Source: Sulfobacillus harzensis (GTDB lineage Bacteria; Bacillota; Sulfobacillia; Sulfobacillales; Sulfobacillaceae). From it: a DNA stretch of 45,262 nucleotides. Numbering within the stretch: the stretch's first letter is position 1; each line of letters begins with the position of its first letter. Below, piece by piece: positions 25,688-34,494 of this stretch. The position numbers were made by a program, and so were the translations under genes. Below the pieces are notes generated by a model, which saw only the letters and a program-made list of their open reading frames with translations, had not been told where the DNA came from and did not search any database. Location of the stretch: contig NZ_JABBVZ010000025.1 in assembly GCF_012933365.1 (NCBI RefSeq), forward strand, positions 1 to 45,262, written 5' to 3'.

Positions 25688-26722
25688 TCAGCGACGTTGA
25701 AGAGTTACGGGTTGGCCCGTTTGGCTGGAACGGAGCAAGGCATCGATGACCTCCATCACATGCAGAGCTCCCTGACCTGACAGACGGGGCTTCCGCCCCT
25801 CCAAGATGGCCTGCGTAAAGTCTAAAAGCGCGTCAGCATGGCTTTTCCATCCTGAGCGCAAGGGCATCTGGCCAACCTCTGATTTGACAGCCTCCTCGTC
25901 ATCCTCCGCCACCCGCCAGAAGTCCACTTGCTGGATGCTCGGACCTAAGATCAACGAGCCTTCTGAGCCCACCACGGCCAACCGCTCCTCCAAGTTTCCC
26001 TCCGCCACCGATGTGGTGGCGTTGACGGTTACGAGGGCTCCGTTGGCGGCCCGCATGACGCCGACAAAGGTATCATCAACCTCAATGTCGTGGGTAAGGG
26101 TGGCCGCGTAGCCAAACACCTCCAGAATGGGACCGGTAAATTCCAGTAGGGTATCCAGCCCGTGCACCGCCTGGTTGTACAACACCCCGCCATCCACTGC
26201 CTGCGTACCGCGCCAGGGCGCCGCGTCATAATATGATTGGGGGAGCGACCAGCGCACCGACAAGCTCGCTTCCACCAAGCGACCCAATTTCCCCTCATGA
26301 AAGGCCGCTAAGGCCATCGATACCGTGGGCAAAAGCCGATAAAAATGAGATACCGCCAACACCCGGCCCCTTTGCGCGGCCAGATTCACCATATGATCCG
26401 CATCTAGCGCGGAGAGCGCTATCGGCTTCTCCACCAACACGTGGAGGTTATGGCCCATCGCCTCTTCCACCAGTTGGCGATGGGTGCCCGAGGGGGTGGC
26501 GATAACGACGGCTTCAACGTCCGGAAAAGCTCGGCACATCTCGGACAGCGAGGTAAAAGGAGCTGCATCAAAGGGCACGGCCGCTGCGGCCGCCCTCTCC
26601 AAATCCAAATCCACGGTCGCCGCCAAATCCACCACCTGAGTGTGCACCATAGCCTGCAAATGCTTTTGGCCAATTTTTCCGCACCCTACCAAAGCCGCCC
26701 GCACTTTTCCCACCTTGGTCAA
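25688..26722 (-). CDS. Gfo/Idh/MocA family oxidoreductase
   Basis: The protein has 344 residues. The N-terminal Rossmann domain has VGCGKIGQKH (12-21) and the family signature EKP (98-100) in LVEKPIAL. The C-terminal alpha/beta domain contains GGVLYNQAVHGLDTL, where the histidine is typical of the active site. Family members oxidise or reduce nucleotide sugars and inositols; WlbA-like proteins oxidise UDP-N-acetylglucosaminuronate. The start is TTG, overlapping the dehydratase stop as TTGA, after AGGAAAGGG. Its place between the dehydratase and aminotransferase genes suggests that it acts on the same sugar. Confidence 0.93.
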   Translation of the reverse strand: MTKVGKVRAALVGCGKIGQKHLQAMVHTQVVDLAATVDLDLERAAAAAVPFDAAPFTSLSEMCRAFPDVEAVVIATPSGTHRQLVEEAMGHNLHVLVEKPIALSALDADHMVNLAAQRGRVLAVSHFYRLLPTVSMALAAFHEGKLGRLVEASLSVRWSLPQSYYDAAPWRGTQAVDGGVLYNQAVHGLDTLLEFTGPILEVFGYAATLTHDIEVDDTFVGVMRAANGALVTVNATTSVAEGNLEERLAVVGSEGSLILGPSIQQVDFWRVAEDDEEAVKSEVGQMPLRSGWKSHADALLDFTQAILEGRKPRLSGQGALHVMEVIDALLRSSQTGQPVTLQRR

Positions 26723-28629
26723 CCCTTTCCTATACGAAATCCTTCATGGTCTATGTGCGGCATCGGCCGTCTGCCCAACCGCCCGGCGTTGTCATCCCAG
26801 TTGTACTCGGGCACGATTTCTTGCAGTAACGCTTTGATGCCTTGAGGCGTTTCCTTGGATGCCGCCCGAATCAATTCTTCAATGAGCCGCAGCAGCTCGC
26901 GGCGGTTGCCCAGTGGTTCATTGTGAATAAAGATTCTTTCGTGTTGCGTCTCCTGGACCTTATCCCCGTTGATCAGAAGCTCCTCAAAGAGCTTCTCACC
27001 GGGTCTAACGCCCGTAAAGACAATATCAATGTCCACCCCCGGCTTCAGTCCCGACAGACGAATGAGATTTGTCGCCAGATCCAAAATGCGAATCGGCTCA
27101 CCCATATCCAAGACGAAAGTTTCTCCCCCTTGACCCATGGCACCTGCCTGGATGACCAGTTGACACGCCTCATTGACCGTCATGAAATACCGCACCATGT
27201 CCGGATGGGTGACGGTGACCGGCCCACCTTGCGCAATCTGCTGCTGAAAGATAGGCACCACGCTGCCGCGACTGCCGAGTACGTTGCCAAACCGCACCGT
27301 GACGAAGCGGGTGTGCGACTGACTGGCGTAAATTCCGACCAGAATTTCCCCCACCCGTTTGGAAGCGCCGTAAACGCTGGTGGGATTGACCGCCTTGTCG
27401 CTGGAAATAAAGACAAACGTCTGGACGTCGGATCGGTGGCACAAATCAACCAACCGCCATGTGGCGGCCACATTGTTGTCAATTACCTCGTCAGGCTGAA
27501 ACTCCATCATCGGTACGTGCTTGTGAGCGGCGGCGTGGAACACCACCTGGGGACGATATTTCTCAAAGATTCTTGCCAGACGCTCACCATCGCGCAGGTC
27601 AGCCACCAGCGGAACGGTAGGCATTTCCGGAAATCGTTGGCGCATTTCCAAACTCACTTCGAATATGGAGGTCTCGTCCACGCCCAGTAAAAGGAGGGCT
27701 TGGGGAGCAAAGGGAGCCACCTGTCGTGCCAACTCCGCCCCGATGGTCCCCCCCGCCCCCGTGACCAACACCACCCGACCAGTGAGGTACCCTGCAATTT
27801 GCCCGAGATTAATCACTGCCGGCTCTCGCTGCAACAAGTCCTCGATTTGCACGTCGCGGATTTGGTGTACCGAGACCTGGCCTCCAATCATTTGATTGAT
27901 GCCGGGCAACGTACGAACCTTGATCCCCATGTCGCGGCATTGCTCCACCAAGGGGCGAATGACACGACCCGATGCCGACGGCATCGCCAATAACACCTGG
28001 TCGACCCGATGATCACGCACAACGGTGCGAATCTCGGGCGTTGTGCCCAGCACCTTTAAGGAGGCAATGCGCATCCCCACCTTTTGCACATCGTCGTCCA
28101 GAAACCCAATTGCCATGCCCACTTCCGGATGACGGGCCAATTCCTGGGCCACTAGCTGTCCGGCCTTGCCGGCCCCGACAATTAGCACTCGATCTAGCGC
28201 CCGCGGCGGATGCGTGCTCCAATTGAAATCATAGAATGATCGCAAGAGGAACCGCCACCCCCCCACCAGCGCCACGGCGAGAATGCCGTACAAGAGATAC
28301 ACGGCCCGCGAATAATACGCCGTGTGGGTCAAAAAGAGCAAGCCGCCCAAAACAATCGTCGAGCCCAGCAGAGAGAAAATGAGCACTTGGGCATCACGAG
28401 CCCCCGCATAGCGCCACATGCGATGATAGATGCGGGTGATCCATAAGAGCGCAATGGTAATAAGGGTAAACCATCCGGAAATATGCCAATAGGAGAGGAT
28501 AAAACGTGAGGGAATGTGGGGGGTATTGAATCGCAAATAGAGCGCCAAATATACCGCAACATTGATTAGGGCCGCATCGGCGAGCATCGAGAGGCCCATT
28601 TTAAGATACACGAAAAGCCGTTTGGCCAT
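26719..28629 (-). CDS. membrane-bound UDP-sugar 4,6-dehydratase-like protein (PglF/CapD/WbpM type)
   Basis: The protein has 636 residues. Four N-terminal membrane helices (about 10-130) are followed by a CoA-binding-like Rossmann domain (VGAGKAG, 151-157), then the catalytic SDR domain (GAGGTIG, 291-297). The catalytic region is SSDKAVNPTSVYGASKR, with Ser410, Tyr420 and Lys424. Members usually convert UDP-GlcNAc to the 4-keto-6-deoxy sugar. From memory, many long forms have Met at the Tyr420 position, so this YxxxK form is worth noting. The ATG follows GAGGGGG, and an extended -10 lies 30 bases upstream. It is the first gene of the amino-sugar unit. Confidence 0.93.
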   Translation of the reverse strand: MAKRLFVYLKMGLSMLADAALINVAVYLALYLRFNTPHIPSRFILSYWHISGWFTLITIALLWITRIYHRMWRYAGARDAQVLIFSLLGSTIVLGGLLFLTHTAYYSRAVYLLYGILAVALVGGWRFLLRSFYDFNWSTHPPRALDRVLIVGAGKAGQLVAQELARHPEVGMAIGFLDDDVQKVGMRIASLKVLGTTPEIRTVVRDHRVDQVLLAMPSASGRVIRPLVEQCRDMGIKVRTLPGINQMIGGQVSVHQIRDVQIEDLLQREPAVINLGQIAGYLTGRVVLVTGAGGTIGAELARQVAPFAPQALLLLGVDETSIFEVSLEMRQRFPEMPTVPLVADLRDGERLARIFEKYRPQVVFHAAAHKHVPMMEFQPDEVIDNNVAATWRLVDLCHRSDVQTFVFISSDKAVNPTSVYGASKRVGEILVGIYASQSHTRFVTVRFGNVLGSRGSVVPIFQQQIAQGGPVTVTHPDMVRYFMTVNEACQLVIQAGAMGQGGETFVLDMGEPIRILDLATNLIRLSGLKPGVDIDIVFTGVRPGEKLFEELLINGDKVQETQHERIFIHNEPLGNRRELLRLIEELIRAASKETPQGIKALLQEIVPEYNWDDNAGRLGRRPMPHIDHEGFRIGKG

Positions 28630-28660
28630 GCATCCCCCTCATTTCATATGCCCGCGATTC

Positions 28661-28669
28661 ATTATATCA
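28661..28669 (-). promoter_or_regulatory. extended -10 promoter of the amino-sugar operon
   Basis: TGA-TATAAT (TGn plus perfect -10) reads on the minus strand 32 bases ahead of the dehydratase ATG. No good -35 lies at normal spacing, as is common with extended -10 promoters. Confidence 0.55.
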
Positions 28670-28720
28670 CGCGGTCCCCCCTGCTTTCGGACAAGTTCTC
28701 CGTCCAAGCCTGGAAATGTA

Positions 28721-28749
28721 TTGTCAGCAGCGGCGAAAGCGCATAGTCT
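28721..28749 (+). promoter_or_regulatory. candidate promoter for the 28789 gene
   Basis: TTGTCA (28721-28726) and TAGTCT (28744-28749) are 17 bases apart. The -35 is good and the -10 is weak. Confidence 0.4.
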
Positions 28750-28788
28750 ATTAGCGGAACGTGGAGAACTTCTCTGTGAGGGATGCAC

Positions 28789-29046
28789 GTGGCGATCAAT
28801 GTGGAGCCGTCATCAGCCGACGCCGAATGGGTTACTATCGAGGTCAACCGGGACGATTGCCAACATGCGGTGGTGGCCATTAATCGGGAAGCGTTGAAGT
28901 CCATTATCAACACCGACCCTAGACCCCCCGAGATTATTCTAGACCTGCTATGCGAGCGGGCGGTGAAACGCATGCCTGTGCCGAACAGCGCAGACGGAGT
29001 GCGCCTCATCACCCCCTACAATCTGGGACTGGTATGGCCAAAATAG
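28789..29046 (+). CDS. small conserved-looking cytoplasmic protein, unknown
   Basis: The protein has 85 residues and I recognise no family. It alternates charged and hydrophobic residues (EWVTIEVNRDDCQHAVVAI), without a signal peptide or membrane helix, and has one cysteine. I use the GTG at 28789 because TGAGG then lies seven bases away; the ATG two codons earlier is too close to it. It has its own candidate promoter and a strong terminator directly after, which supports a real gene transcribed alone between two minus-strand genes. Confidence 0.65.
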   Translation: MAINVEPSSADAEWVTIEVNRDDCQHAVVAINREALKSIINTDPRPPEIILDLLCERAVKRMPVPNSADGVRLITPYNLGLVWPK

Positions 29047-29056
29047 TAGAAACAAC

Positions 29057-29081
29057 AACGGCCCTCGGCGAGGGCCGTTTT
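29057..29081. terminator. bidirectional rho-independent terminator
   Basis: A 9-base GC-rich stem (ACGGCCCTC with GAGGGCCGT) and a 3-base loop are followed by TTTTCTTCTTT on the plus strand. It ends the 28789 gene. On the minus strand it lies just after the ftsH stop with a weaker T-rich tail. Confidence 0.85.
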
Positions 29082-29086
29082 CTTCT

Positions 29087-30889
29087 TTAGGTCGTCGCAT
29101 TTAATATGGCGCGCAACTCGTCTGACTCCAAGGTTTCTTTTTCCATCAACGCCAACGCTAAACGATTCAATGTGTAGCGGTGCTGCAAGAGCAGCGTCCT
29201 CGCGCGCTCGTACTGCTCCATGACGATGTGGCGTATGGCCCGATCAATCTTGGAAGCGACTTCATCACTATAGTCGCGTGAGCGCATCAAATCACGGCCC
29301 AAAAACACGGCCCCTTGGCTACGCCCATAAGTGAGGGGGCCCAACTCCTCACTCATGCCGTACTCCATGATCATCTGCCGCACCATTTTGGTGGACTTCT
29401 CCAGATCGTCGCTGGCTCCGGTGGAAATTTCGCCAAACACAATCTGTTCAGCGGCCCGGCCACCGAGCGACATCGCCACCTTATCGAGAAACTGCTCGCG
29501 GGTAATACGGTAGCGGTCCTCGTCGGGCACGGGCATGGTATACCCCATGGCCATGCCCCGTGGAATAATGGTCACCTTGTGAATGGGATCGCCGTGCGGC
29601 ACGAGCATCCCCACCAAGGTATGGCCCGACTCGTGAAACGCCACCACCCGCTTTTCAAAGGCGGAGATGACCCGCGTCTTCTTTTGAGGACCAGCCATGA
29701 CCCGTTCCGCCGCCTCGATAAAGTTTTCCATGGTGATACGGCGCTGCCGATTGCGGGCAGCCAACAAAGCGGCCTCGTTAGCCAAATTAGCGAGATCCGC
29801 GCCGGTAAACCCGGGCGTGCGCTTAGCAATCGTGCCAAAGTCCACATCGTCCGCCAGCGGCTTGTTTTTCGCGTGCACGCCAAGAATCTGTTCCCGCCCG
29901 GCAAGGTCCGGCGGGTGCACCACAATCTGCCGGTCGAAGCGGCCTGGCCGCAGCAAAGCGGGATCTAACACATCCGGGCGGTTGGTGGCCGCCATGAGAA
30001 TGATGCCCTCGTTTACGCCAAATCCATCCATCTCCACCAACAACTGGTTGAGAGTCTGCTCACGCTCATCATTGCCGCCGCCATAGCCGGCACCCCGCAT
30101 GCGGCCGACGGCATCCAACTCATCAATAAAGACAATACAAGGCGCGTTTTTCTTGGCCTGTTCGAACAAATCACGTACTCGGGAAGCACCAACCCCCACA
30201 AACATCTCCACGAAGCCCGAACCGCTTTCCGAGAAAAAGGGCACCCCCGCTTCACCGGCGACAGCACGCGCCAAGAGCGTCTTCCCGGTCCCGGGCGGTC
30301 CGAACAGCAAGATGCCCTTGGGAATGCGGGCACCCATCTCCAAGTAGCGTTTAGGATTGCGAAGAAAGTCAACAACCTCTTCCAATTCCTGCTTCTCTTC
30401 CTCAACCCCGGCCACGTCCTTGAAGGTCACCCGCGGCTGGTTGTCCGCAATCAAGCGCGCTTGCGAGCGGCCAAAGGACATCATGCGATTGCCGCCTTGG
30501 GTCTGCCGCATGAGGAAGAACACCATGGCTACCACAATCACCAACGGCAAGACGTCGCCCAAGATCGTCAGCCACAGACCCGAACCCGCCGGTTTTTCCA
30601 CGGTGACGTCGGCATGTGCGGAATTCAGCTTGTTGCTTAACGCATCGGTGGACCCTGGGGCGTAAACGGTGACATAATGCTTGCCCGATGTTGTCACCCA
30701 ATCCACGTTGTACGATGCGGGGTCCACGGTAGCGCGCGCCACTTGATGCTTGGCTATGCTCTGAACAAGCGTGCTATAGGGAGCTTGGCTCACTTGCTGG
30801 GCAGGGGCGTTGAAAAACTCCATCAACACCGATACCACCAGCACAACAAAAACAATCGTGAGAAGCCCTCTAAGCCAGCGATTCTGCAT
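29087..30889 (-). CDS. ftsH: ATP-dependent zinc metalloprotease FtsH
   Basis: The protein has 600 residues and is a membrane-anchored AAA+ protease that degrades misfolded and regulatory membrane and cytoplasmic proteins. Two membrane helices (about 7-25 and 108-128) flank a small extracytoplasmic domain. The AAA module has Walker A GPPGTGKT (197-204), Walker B FIDELDA (Asp256, Glu257), and the second region of homology ending LLRPGRFDR. The zinc site HESGH (419-423) follows. Length and order match the family. A short, mostly unpaired promoter region of 147 bases separates it from a divergent membrane protein gene; TACACT near 30925 could be its -10. Confidence 0.98.
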   Translation of the reverse strand: MQNRWLRGLLTIVFVVLVVSVLMEFFNAPAQQVSQAPYSTLVQSIAKHQVARATVDPASYNVDWVTTSGKHYVTVYAPGSTDALSNKLNSAHADVTVEKPAGSGLWLTILGDVLPLVIVVAMVFFLMRQTQGGNRMMSFGRSQARLIADNQPRVTFKDVAGVEEEKQELEEVVDFLRNPKRYLEMGARIPKGILLFGPPGTGKTLLARAVAGEAGVPFFSESGSGFVEMFVGVGASRVRDLFEQAKKNAPCIVFIDELDAVGRMRGAGYGGGNDEREQTLNQLLVEMDGFGVNEGIILMAATNRPDVLDPALLRPGRFDRQIVVHPPDLAGREQILGVHAKNKPLADDVDFGTIAKRTPGFTGADLANLANEAALLAARNRQRRITMENFIEAAERVMAGPQKKTRVISAFEKRVVAFHESGHTLVGMLVPHGDPIHKVTIIPRGMAMGYTMPVPDEDRYRITREQFLDKVAMSLGGRAAEQIVFGEISTGASDDLEKSTKMVRQMIMEYGMSEELGPLTYGRSQGAVFLGRDLMRSRDYSDEVASKIDRAIRHIVMEQYERARTLLLQHRYTLNRLALALMEKETLESDELRAILNATT

Positions 30890-31036
30890 TAGGACCGTCC
30901 TCTCTAATTCCTCTCCCTATAGTGTAACGTAAAATGACCGAAAAGAACCAGCGTTGCCCATTGTCTGAAGCAGATCCCTCTCGGGAACACTATTGACGTG
31001 GTTGGTACAACAGTCGTCCAATCCGGAGGGGACAGA

Positions 31037-31549
31037 ATGGAGAAGTGGCGCTGGGCATTGGCCGCGGGGATCTGGGTGCAGGCGTGGATTGCGGAACCGT
31101 GGCTTTTGAGCTACCTTCCTCTTCCCGCACCTCTCGGCCATCTCTTCATGTGGAGAAAAGTCTGGGGCATGCTTTTGGTTCCAGCGGTCGTGACCCTCCT
31201 GGCGCTTATACCGGAGGTCACGACCGAGGACTCGTCGCGCACTGCACCCTGGTTTAGCCTTTCCTTAAGCATCATAGGGATGGTCTGGCAAACCCAGTAT
31301 CTCCTCCATCATCTCCCGCCGGACCGGACCTTTGCTGTCGCCGAACGGTGGATTTCCGCAGCCATTGCCCTAACCTCACTAACGATCTCCCTATCCTCGC
31401 CACGCGAAAACGCGCCACCCGCCCTGGAAATTCTGGCGAGCGCCGCGTTGGTATTAACCTTCATCGCGCGGCCACCATGGGCCGTTGGCCTCAGTCTCAG
31501 CGTGCTCGGGGTCACCGTCGTCCTATTGCGTCGGCCCACCGCGCACTAA
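31037..31549 (+). CDS. multi-pass membrane protein, unknown
   Basis: The protein has 170 residues with five or six hydrophobic helices and no recognised family. The ATG at 31037 is chosen because GGAGGGG lies five bases upstream; an earlier in-frame start adds 13 residues that do not look coded. It is transcribed divergently from ftsH and ends four bases inside the converging lytic transglycosylase gene (31546-31549). Confidence 0.7.
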   Translation: MEKWRWALAAGIWVQAWIAEPWLLSYLPLPAPLGHLFMWRKVWGMLLVPAVVTLLALIPEVTTEDSSRTAPWFSLSLSIIGMVWQTQYLLHHLPPDRTFAVAERWISAAIALTSLTISLSSPRENAPPALEILASAALVLTFIARPPWAVGLSLSVLGVTVVLLRRPTAH

Positions 31550-32886
31550 TAGCTGGAATACAGCGCGTACAGAGCCATCACGTTGCGCACATATTGTTGC
31601 GTTTGTGGATACGGCGGGATGCCGCCGTACTGCTGCACCGCCCCAGGACCGGCATTGTAGGCCGCTACGGCCAGCGCCGTATTGCCTTGAAACATCCCCA
31701 AGAGATAATGGAGGTAATAGGTACCCAACTCCACATTGTCTTCAGGATTATAAAGCTCCTGATCCACCGTGCTGGCGGACAGACCCACCGCGTGAGCAAT
31801 GTCCTGCGCCGTGTAGGGCTCAATCTGCATCAACCCCACTGCACCGGCGACACTAACCACGTGGGCATTGCCGCCCGATTCCTGGGTAATGACGGCGATA
31901 ATCAACGCCGGCGGTACGCCCCACTGGTCGCCAATGGGCTTTACCAGTGGATACATGGCGTTATAAAGTGCGCGTCGGGACATGCCCCCGGCATTAAATT
32001 GGCTGAGCAACGCTTGAATCTGCGCCACCAAACCGGCAATTCTCGATTGGAGACCTGCCATCCCTGAGGCCAGTTGAGCCCGCTGTGCTTGAAGCTGGCT
32101 GTAGAGCTGCTGACGCTGGGCCAATCCCGAAGACACTTGAGACGCTTCCTGCTGCGCCTGGGCCTTCAGCACCACCGCGTGCTCCCGTTCACGGGCCAAC
32201 AACGTTTGTTCATTCACCAACAGCGCCTTATGCTGGGCGATGGAGGCTGCCGCTTGGCTCAAAAAGAGCTTCTCACGCTTCAAGTTGGCCTGCGCCAATG
32301 TGTAGGCTGCTTTCTCCCGCTTAATGACGTTGACCTCATGGGCTGCCTGTCCAGCAAGTTGGCCCAAAAGCTGAGCCCGACTGATGAAATCAGAAAACGA
32401 ATGAGCCCCCAAAATTACATCCAAGTATCCGACCGATCCTCGCTCTTCGATGAGCTGCAGTTGACCCGACAGCAAGTTGGTTTCGTGCACCAAGGAGCGC
32501 TTGGTTTGTGCCAATAGCAAGGTCGTATGGTTGTAATCGGCAGTAGTGGCGGCCAACTGCTTTTCAGTGTCGGTCAATTGGGCTTGGGTGGAATTCAAGA
32601 GGTTCTGGGTCACAGCAATATTATGATCGGTTTGGGCGATCTGAACCGAGGTGCTGCCGATTCGCTGCTTAGCCTGGGCCAACGCGTTGTTCAGCTGACT
32701 CATTTCCGACTCGGTGGTAGCAATCGCCTTTTGCGTCTGATTATATTGCTGCTCCTCTGCCGCCAATTGACGCTGCGCCTGCGCTTCCTGATTCTGCAGT
32801 TGCTGAAGCGACGCGCCATAAGCCACCGGTCCGGCGGCCATGAAGACCAATCCAGAAATCGAGGCAATGAGCGCCCTACGTTTCAA
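31546..32886 (-). CDS. secreted coiled-coil protein with C-terminal lytic transglycosylase (SLT) domain
   Basis: The protein has 446 residues. A signal peptide (about 1-25, ending AYGAS) precedes a long Gln/Ala-rich coiled coil (about 26-300), like that of PcsB and CwlO-type wall hydrolases. The C-terminal domain (about 315-446) is a soluble lytic transglycosylase-like fold. Its catalytic glutamate is in AVITQESGGNAH, and the family motifs GAVGLMQIEP and AYNAGPGAVQQYGG are present. It would cleave peptidoglycan outside the cell, perhaps regulated by the coiled coil. The start is TTG, after GAGGAGGAG at eight bases. PcsB and CwlO carry CHAP or NlpC/P60 domains, so the SLT fusion is less usual. 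Confidence 0.9.
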   Translation of the reverse strand: MKRRALIASISGLVFMAAGPVAYGASLQQLQNQEAQAQRQLAAEEQQYNQTQKAIATTESEMSQLNNALAQAKQRIGSTSVQIAQTDHNIAVTQNLLNSTQAQLTDTEKQLAATTADYNHTTLLLAQTKRSLVHETNLLSGQLQLIEERGSVGYLDVILGAHSFSDFISRAQLLGQLAGQAAHEVNVIKREKAAYTLAQANLKREKLFLSQAAASIAQHKALLVNEQTLLAREREHAVVLKAQAQQEASQVSSGLAQRQQLYSQLQAQRAQLASGMAGLQSRIAGLVAQIQALLSQFNAGGMSRRALYNAMYPLVKPIGDQWGVPPALIIAVITQESGGNAHVVSVAGAVGLMQIEPYTAQDIAHAVGLSASTVDQELYNPEDNVELGTYYLHYLLGMFQGNTALAVAAYNAGPGAVQQYGGIPPYPQTQQYVRNVMALYALYSSY

Positions 32887-33108
32887 TCCTTTGGCTCCTC
32901 CTCACGACAAAATTCGACGATACACCAAATACGTCTAGGTGGTAAAAGTTTCTTTTCGACACAAACAGCATAGATTCCTTCCCAAATGGCCAATTTTTCC
33001 ACGGGAACGGGATCATTTGCCAAATTGGGACAGACATGGCATGTAACCCAAGGACGTACATTTCCGTAGCCAATCCCTTCATGGGGAACGGCCAAGGAGG
33101 TGGACTCT

Positions 33109-33582
33109 TTGCAAGACAACCGGCGTATTTGGATTGCAGGTATTATCGGGACCGCATTGTTCGCACTGGTCATGGACCTCATTCCTAGCCTACACGGGCC
33201 GAAGCTGAACATTGCGCTTTGGGACGGCACCTTTGTGACGCTGAACCTAAGCGTCGCCATCATCGTAGGTTATGTGTTGGAATTTCTTATCGGAGTGGGA
33301 ATGGCTGCCCTGTACCATAAATATTGGTCCTTTGGTCCGGCCAATCCCGTGATCCGCGGCATCCTATTTGGCTTGGCAGTCTGGTTGGCCTTTATGGCCA
33401 TCGGCGTCCCCATTTTCGACCGTATCAGTCCGTTGGTGCAAAATGGCCTTTTGCTGGGGCCGGGGGCCTTTTTGTGGCGCATGGGCATCATGGCTCCCAT
33501 CACCTGGCTGGTTGCGTCGTTGGTCTACGGATCAAGTGTCAGCTACGTGATCGAACGAACCCCGAGTCTCTCGGAGCGTTGA
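33109..33582 (+). CDS. four-helix membrane protein, unknown
   Basis: The protein has 157 residues with four predicted helices (about 8-25, 46-68, 85-103 and 125-143). No family was recognised. The start is TTG at 33109 because AAGGAGG lies seven bases upstream; the GTG at 33100 sits inside that ribosome site. The upstream 222-base divergent spacer holds a loose inverted repeat (CCCAAATGGCCAA and a related arm near 33015-33035). Its 3' end overlaps the converging GHMP kinase gene by 40 bases (33543-33582). Confidence 0.75.
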   Translation: MQDNRRIWIAGIIGTALFALVMDLIPSLHGPKLNIALWDGTFVTLNLSVAIIVGYVLEFLIGVGMAALYHKYWSFGPANPVIRGILFGLAVWLAFMAIGVPIFDRISPLVQNGLLLGPGAFLWRMGIMAPITWLVASLVYGSSVSYVIERTPSLSER

Positions 33583-34472
33583 TGCTTGTGCCCCTGGCCG
33601 GACCAGCGAGCATGCGGCACAAGACCTACATTGATGCGATAGACAAAGCCTAGGTTAAGACTCCACAAGCGTTGCTCCAGCCGGCGCACGAGGCGACTCG
33701 GCGCCGCCTGGGGCACCACCATGCCGCGCACCGTACCGCTATGACCGATAACCACCCCAACCCCTTCCTCGGCGGCCAGGTCCAAGAATCGCGCCAACCC
33801 TTCGTCAGGCTGGCGCTCCAAGTCCACCTCGGCCGAGAGGCGCCCCGCCTGCCCCAAGAGTTCCACGCGATGTTCTGAAACTCCACGCCGAACTAAATCC
33901 AAAGCTTCTTGCAGTCGCCGCTGATGGGCGGGCTCATAGGGCTTCCGAACCCGATGATGATCTTCCGTATTAATCCGGCCGGGGCCTAACGCCCCGATAA
34001 TCAGCGCCGGCGGCGCCGTCCCCAGCCGTTCCAACAGCTTTCCGGTCAGGGGATTAAACGCCACCATGCTTGGATACATAATGCCATCCGTAGGATCCAA
34101 TGCTGCAGCACGTCGAGCGATGTCGGGCGCTTGAATGCGGATGCCGTAATAAGCGGCTGCCGCGCGAAGCGAAGCCACAATGTCAGCCGAGCTGGAAGCC
34201 ATGCCCTTCCCCACTGGCAATGCGGATTGAATGACCAACACGCCTCCCGGCGGCTTTTTCCAGTCAGCCAAGGCTTGTTCCACCGCTTGCCCTGCCTTCC
34301 GTCGAGAGGGGGGCCAAATGTCGAGCCTGTCGTCGTCGCTTGCTGTAAATGTAGCCCGTGTGCCCCAGGCGATAGGTAACGTAATTAAGAAGTGCGTATC
34401 TGCAATTTGTCCCTGTACCAGTTCGCCAAAAGTCCCCGGGGCAAATCCCCAACCCGGCTGCTGCCCGTCCAT
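33543..34472 (-). CDS. GHMP-family kinase, PduX (L-threonine kinase)-like
   Basis: The protein has 309 residues. The N-terminal APGTFGELVQGQI and the ATP-binding GKGMASSSADIVASLRAA (the GHMP glycine/serine loop) identify the family; the first motif is typical of the PduX/L-threonine kinase branch. L-threonine kinase makes O-phospho-threonine for the nucleotide-loop linker of cobalamin. The ATG at 34472 follows CAGGAGGAACGC. No other cobalamin gene is in the window, so the pathway is inferred. The C-terminal 13 codons overlap the opposite gene. It follows the lipoprotein gene at 34495 by 22 bases. Confidence 0.82.
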   Translation of the reverse strand: MDGQQPGWGFAPGTFGELVQGQIADTHFLITLPIAWGTRATFTASDDDRLDIWPPSRRKAGQAVEQALADWKKPPGGVLVIQSALPVGKGMASSSADIVASLRAAAAYYGIRIQAPDIARRAAALDPTDGIMYPSMVAFNPLTGKLLERLGTAPPALIIGALGPGRINTEDHHRVRKPYEPAHQRRLQEALDLVRRGVSEHRVELLGQAGRLSAEVDLERQPDEGLARFLDLAAEEGVGVVIGHSGTVRGMVVPQAAPSRLVRRLEQRLWSLNLGFVYRINVGLVPHARWSGQGHKHQRSERLGVRSIT

Positions 34473-34494
34473 GCGTTCCTCCTGGGTTTCCTTC

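Noticed and set aside
26842-27690. 282-codon plus-strand open frame
   Set aside because: It lies fully opposite the PglF/CapD-like gene, whose motifs are clear. No ribosome site or recognisable domain.
29315-29968. 217-codon plus-strand open frame opposite ftsH
   Set aside because: Histidine-rich shadow of the highly conserved FtsH reading frame.
31348-32067. 239-codon plus-strand open frame
   Set aside because: It is a shadow of the SLT gene and of the small membrane protein gene, Arg/His-rich and without motifs.
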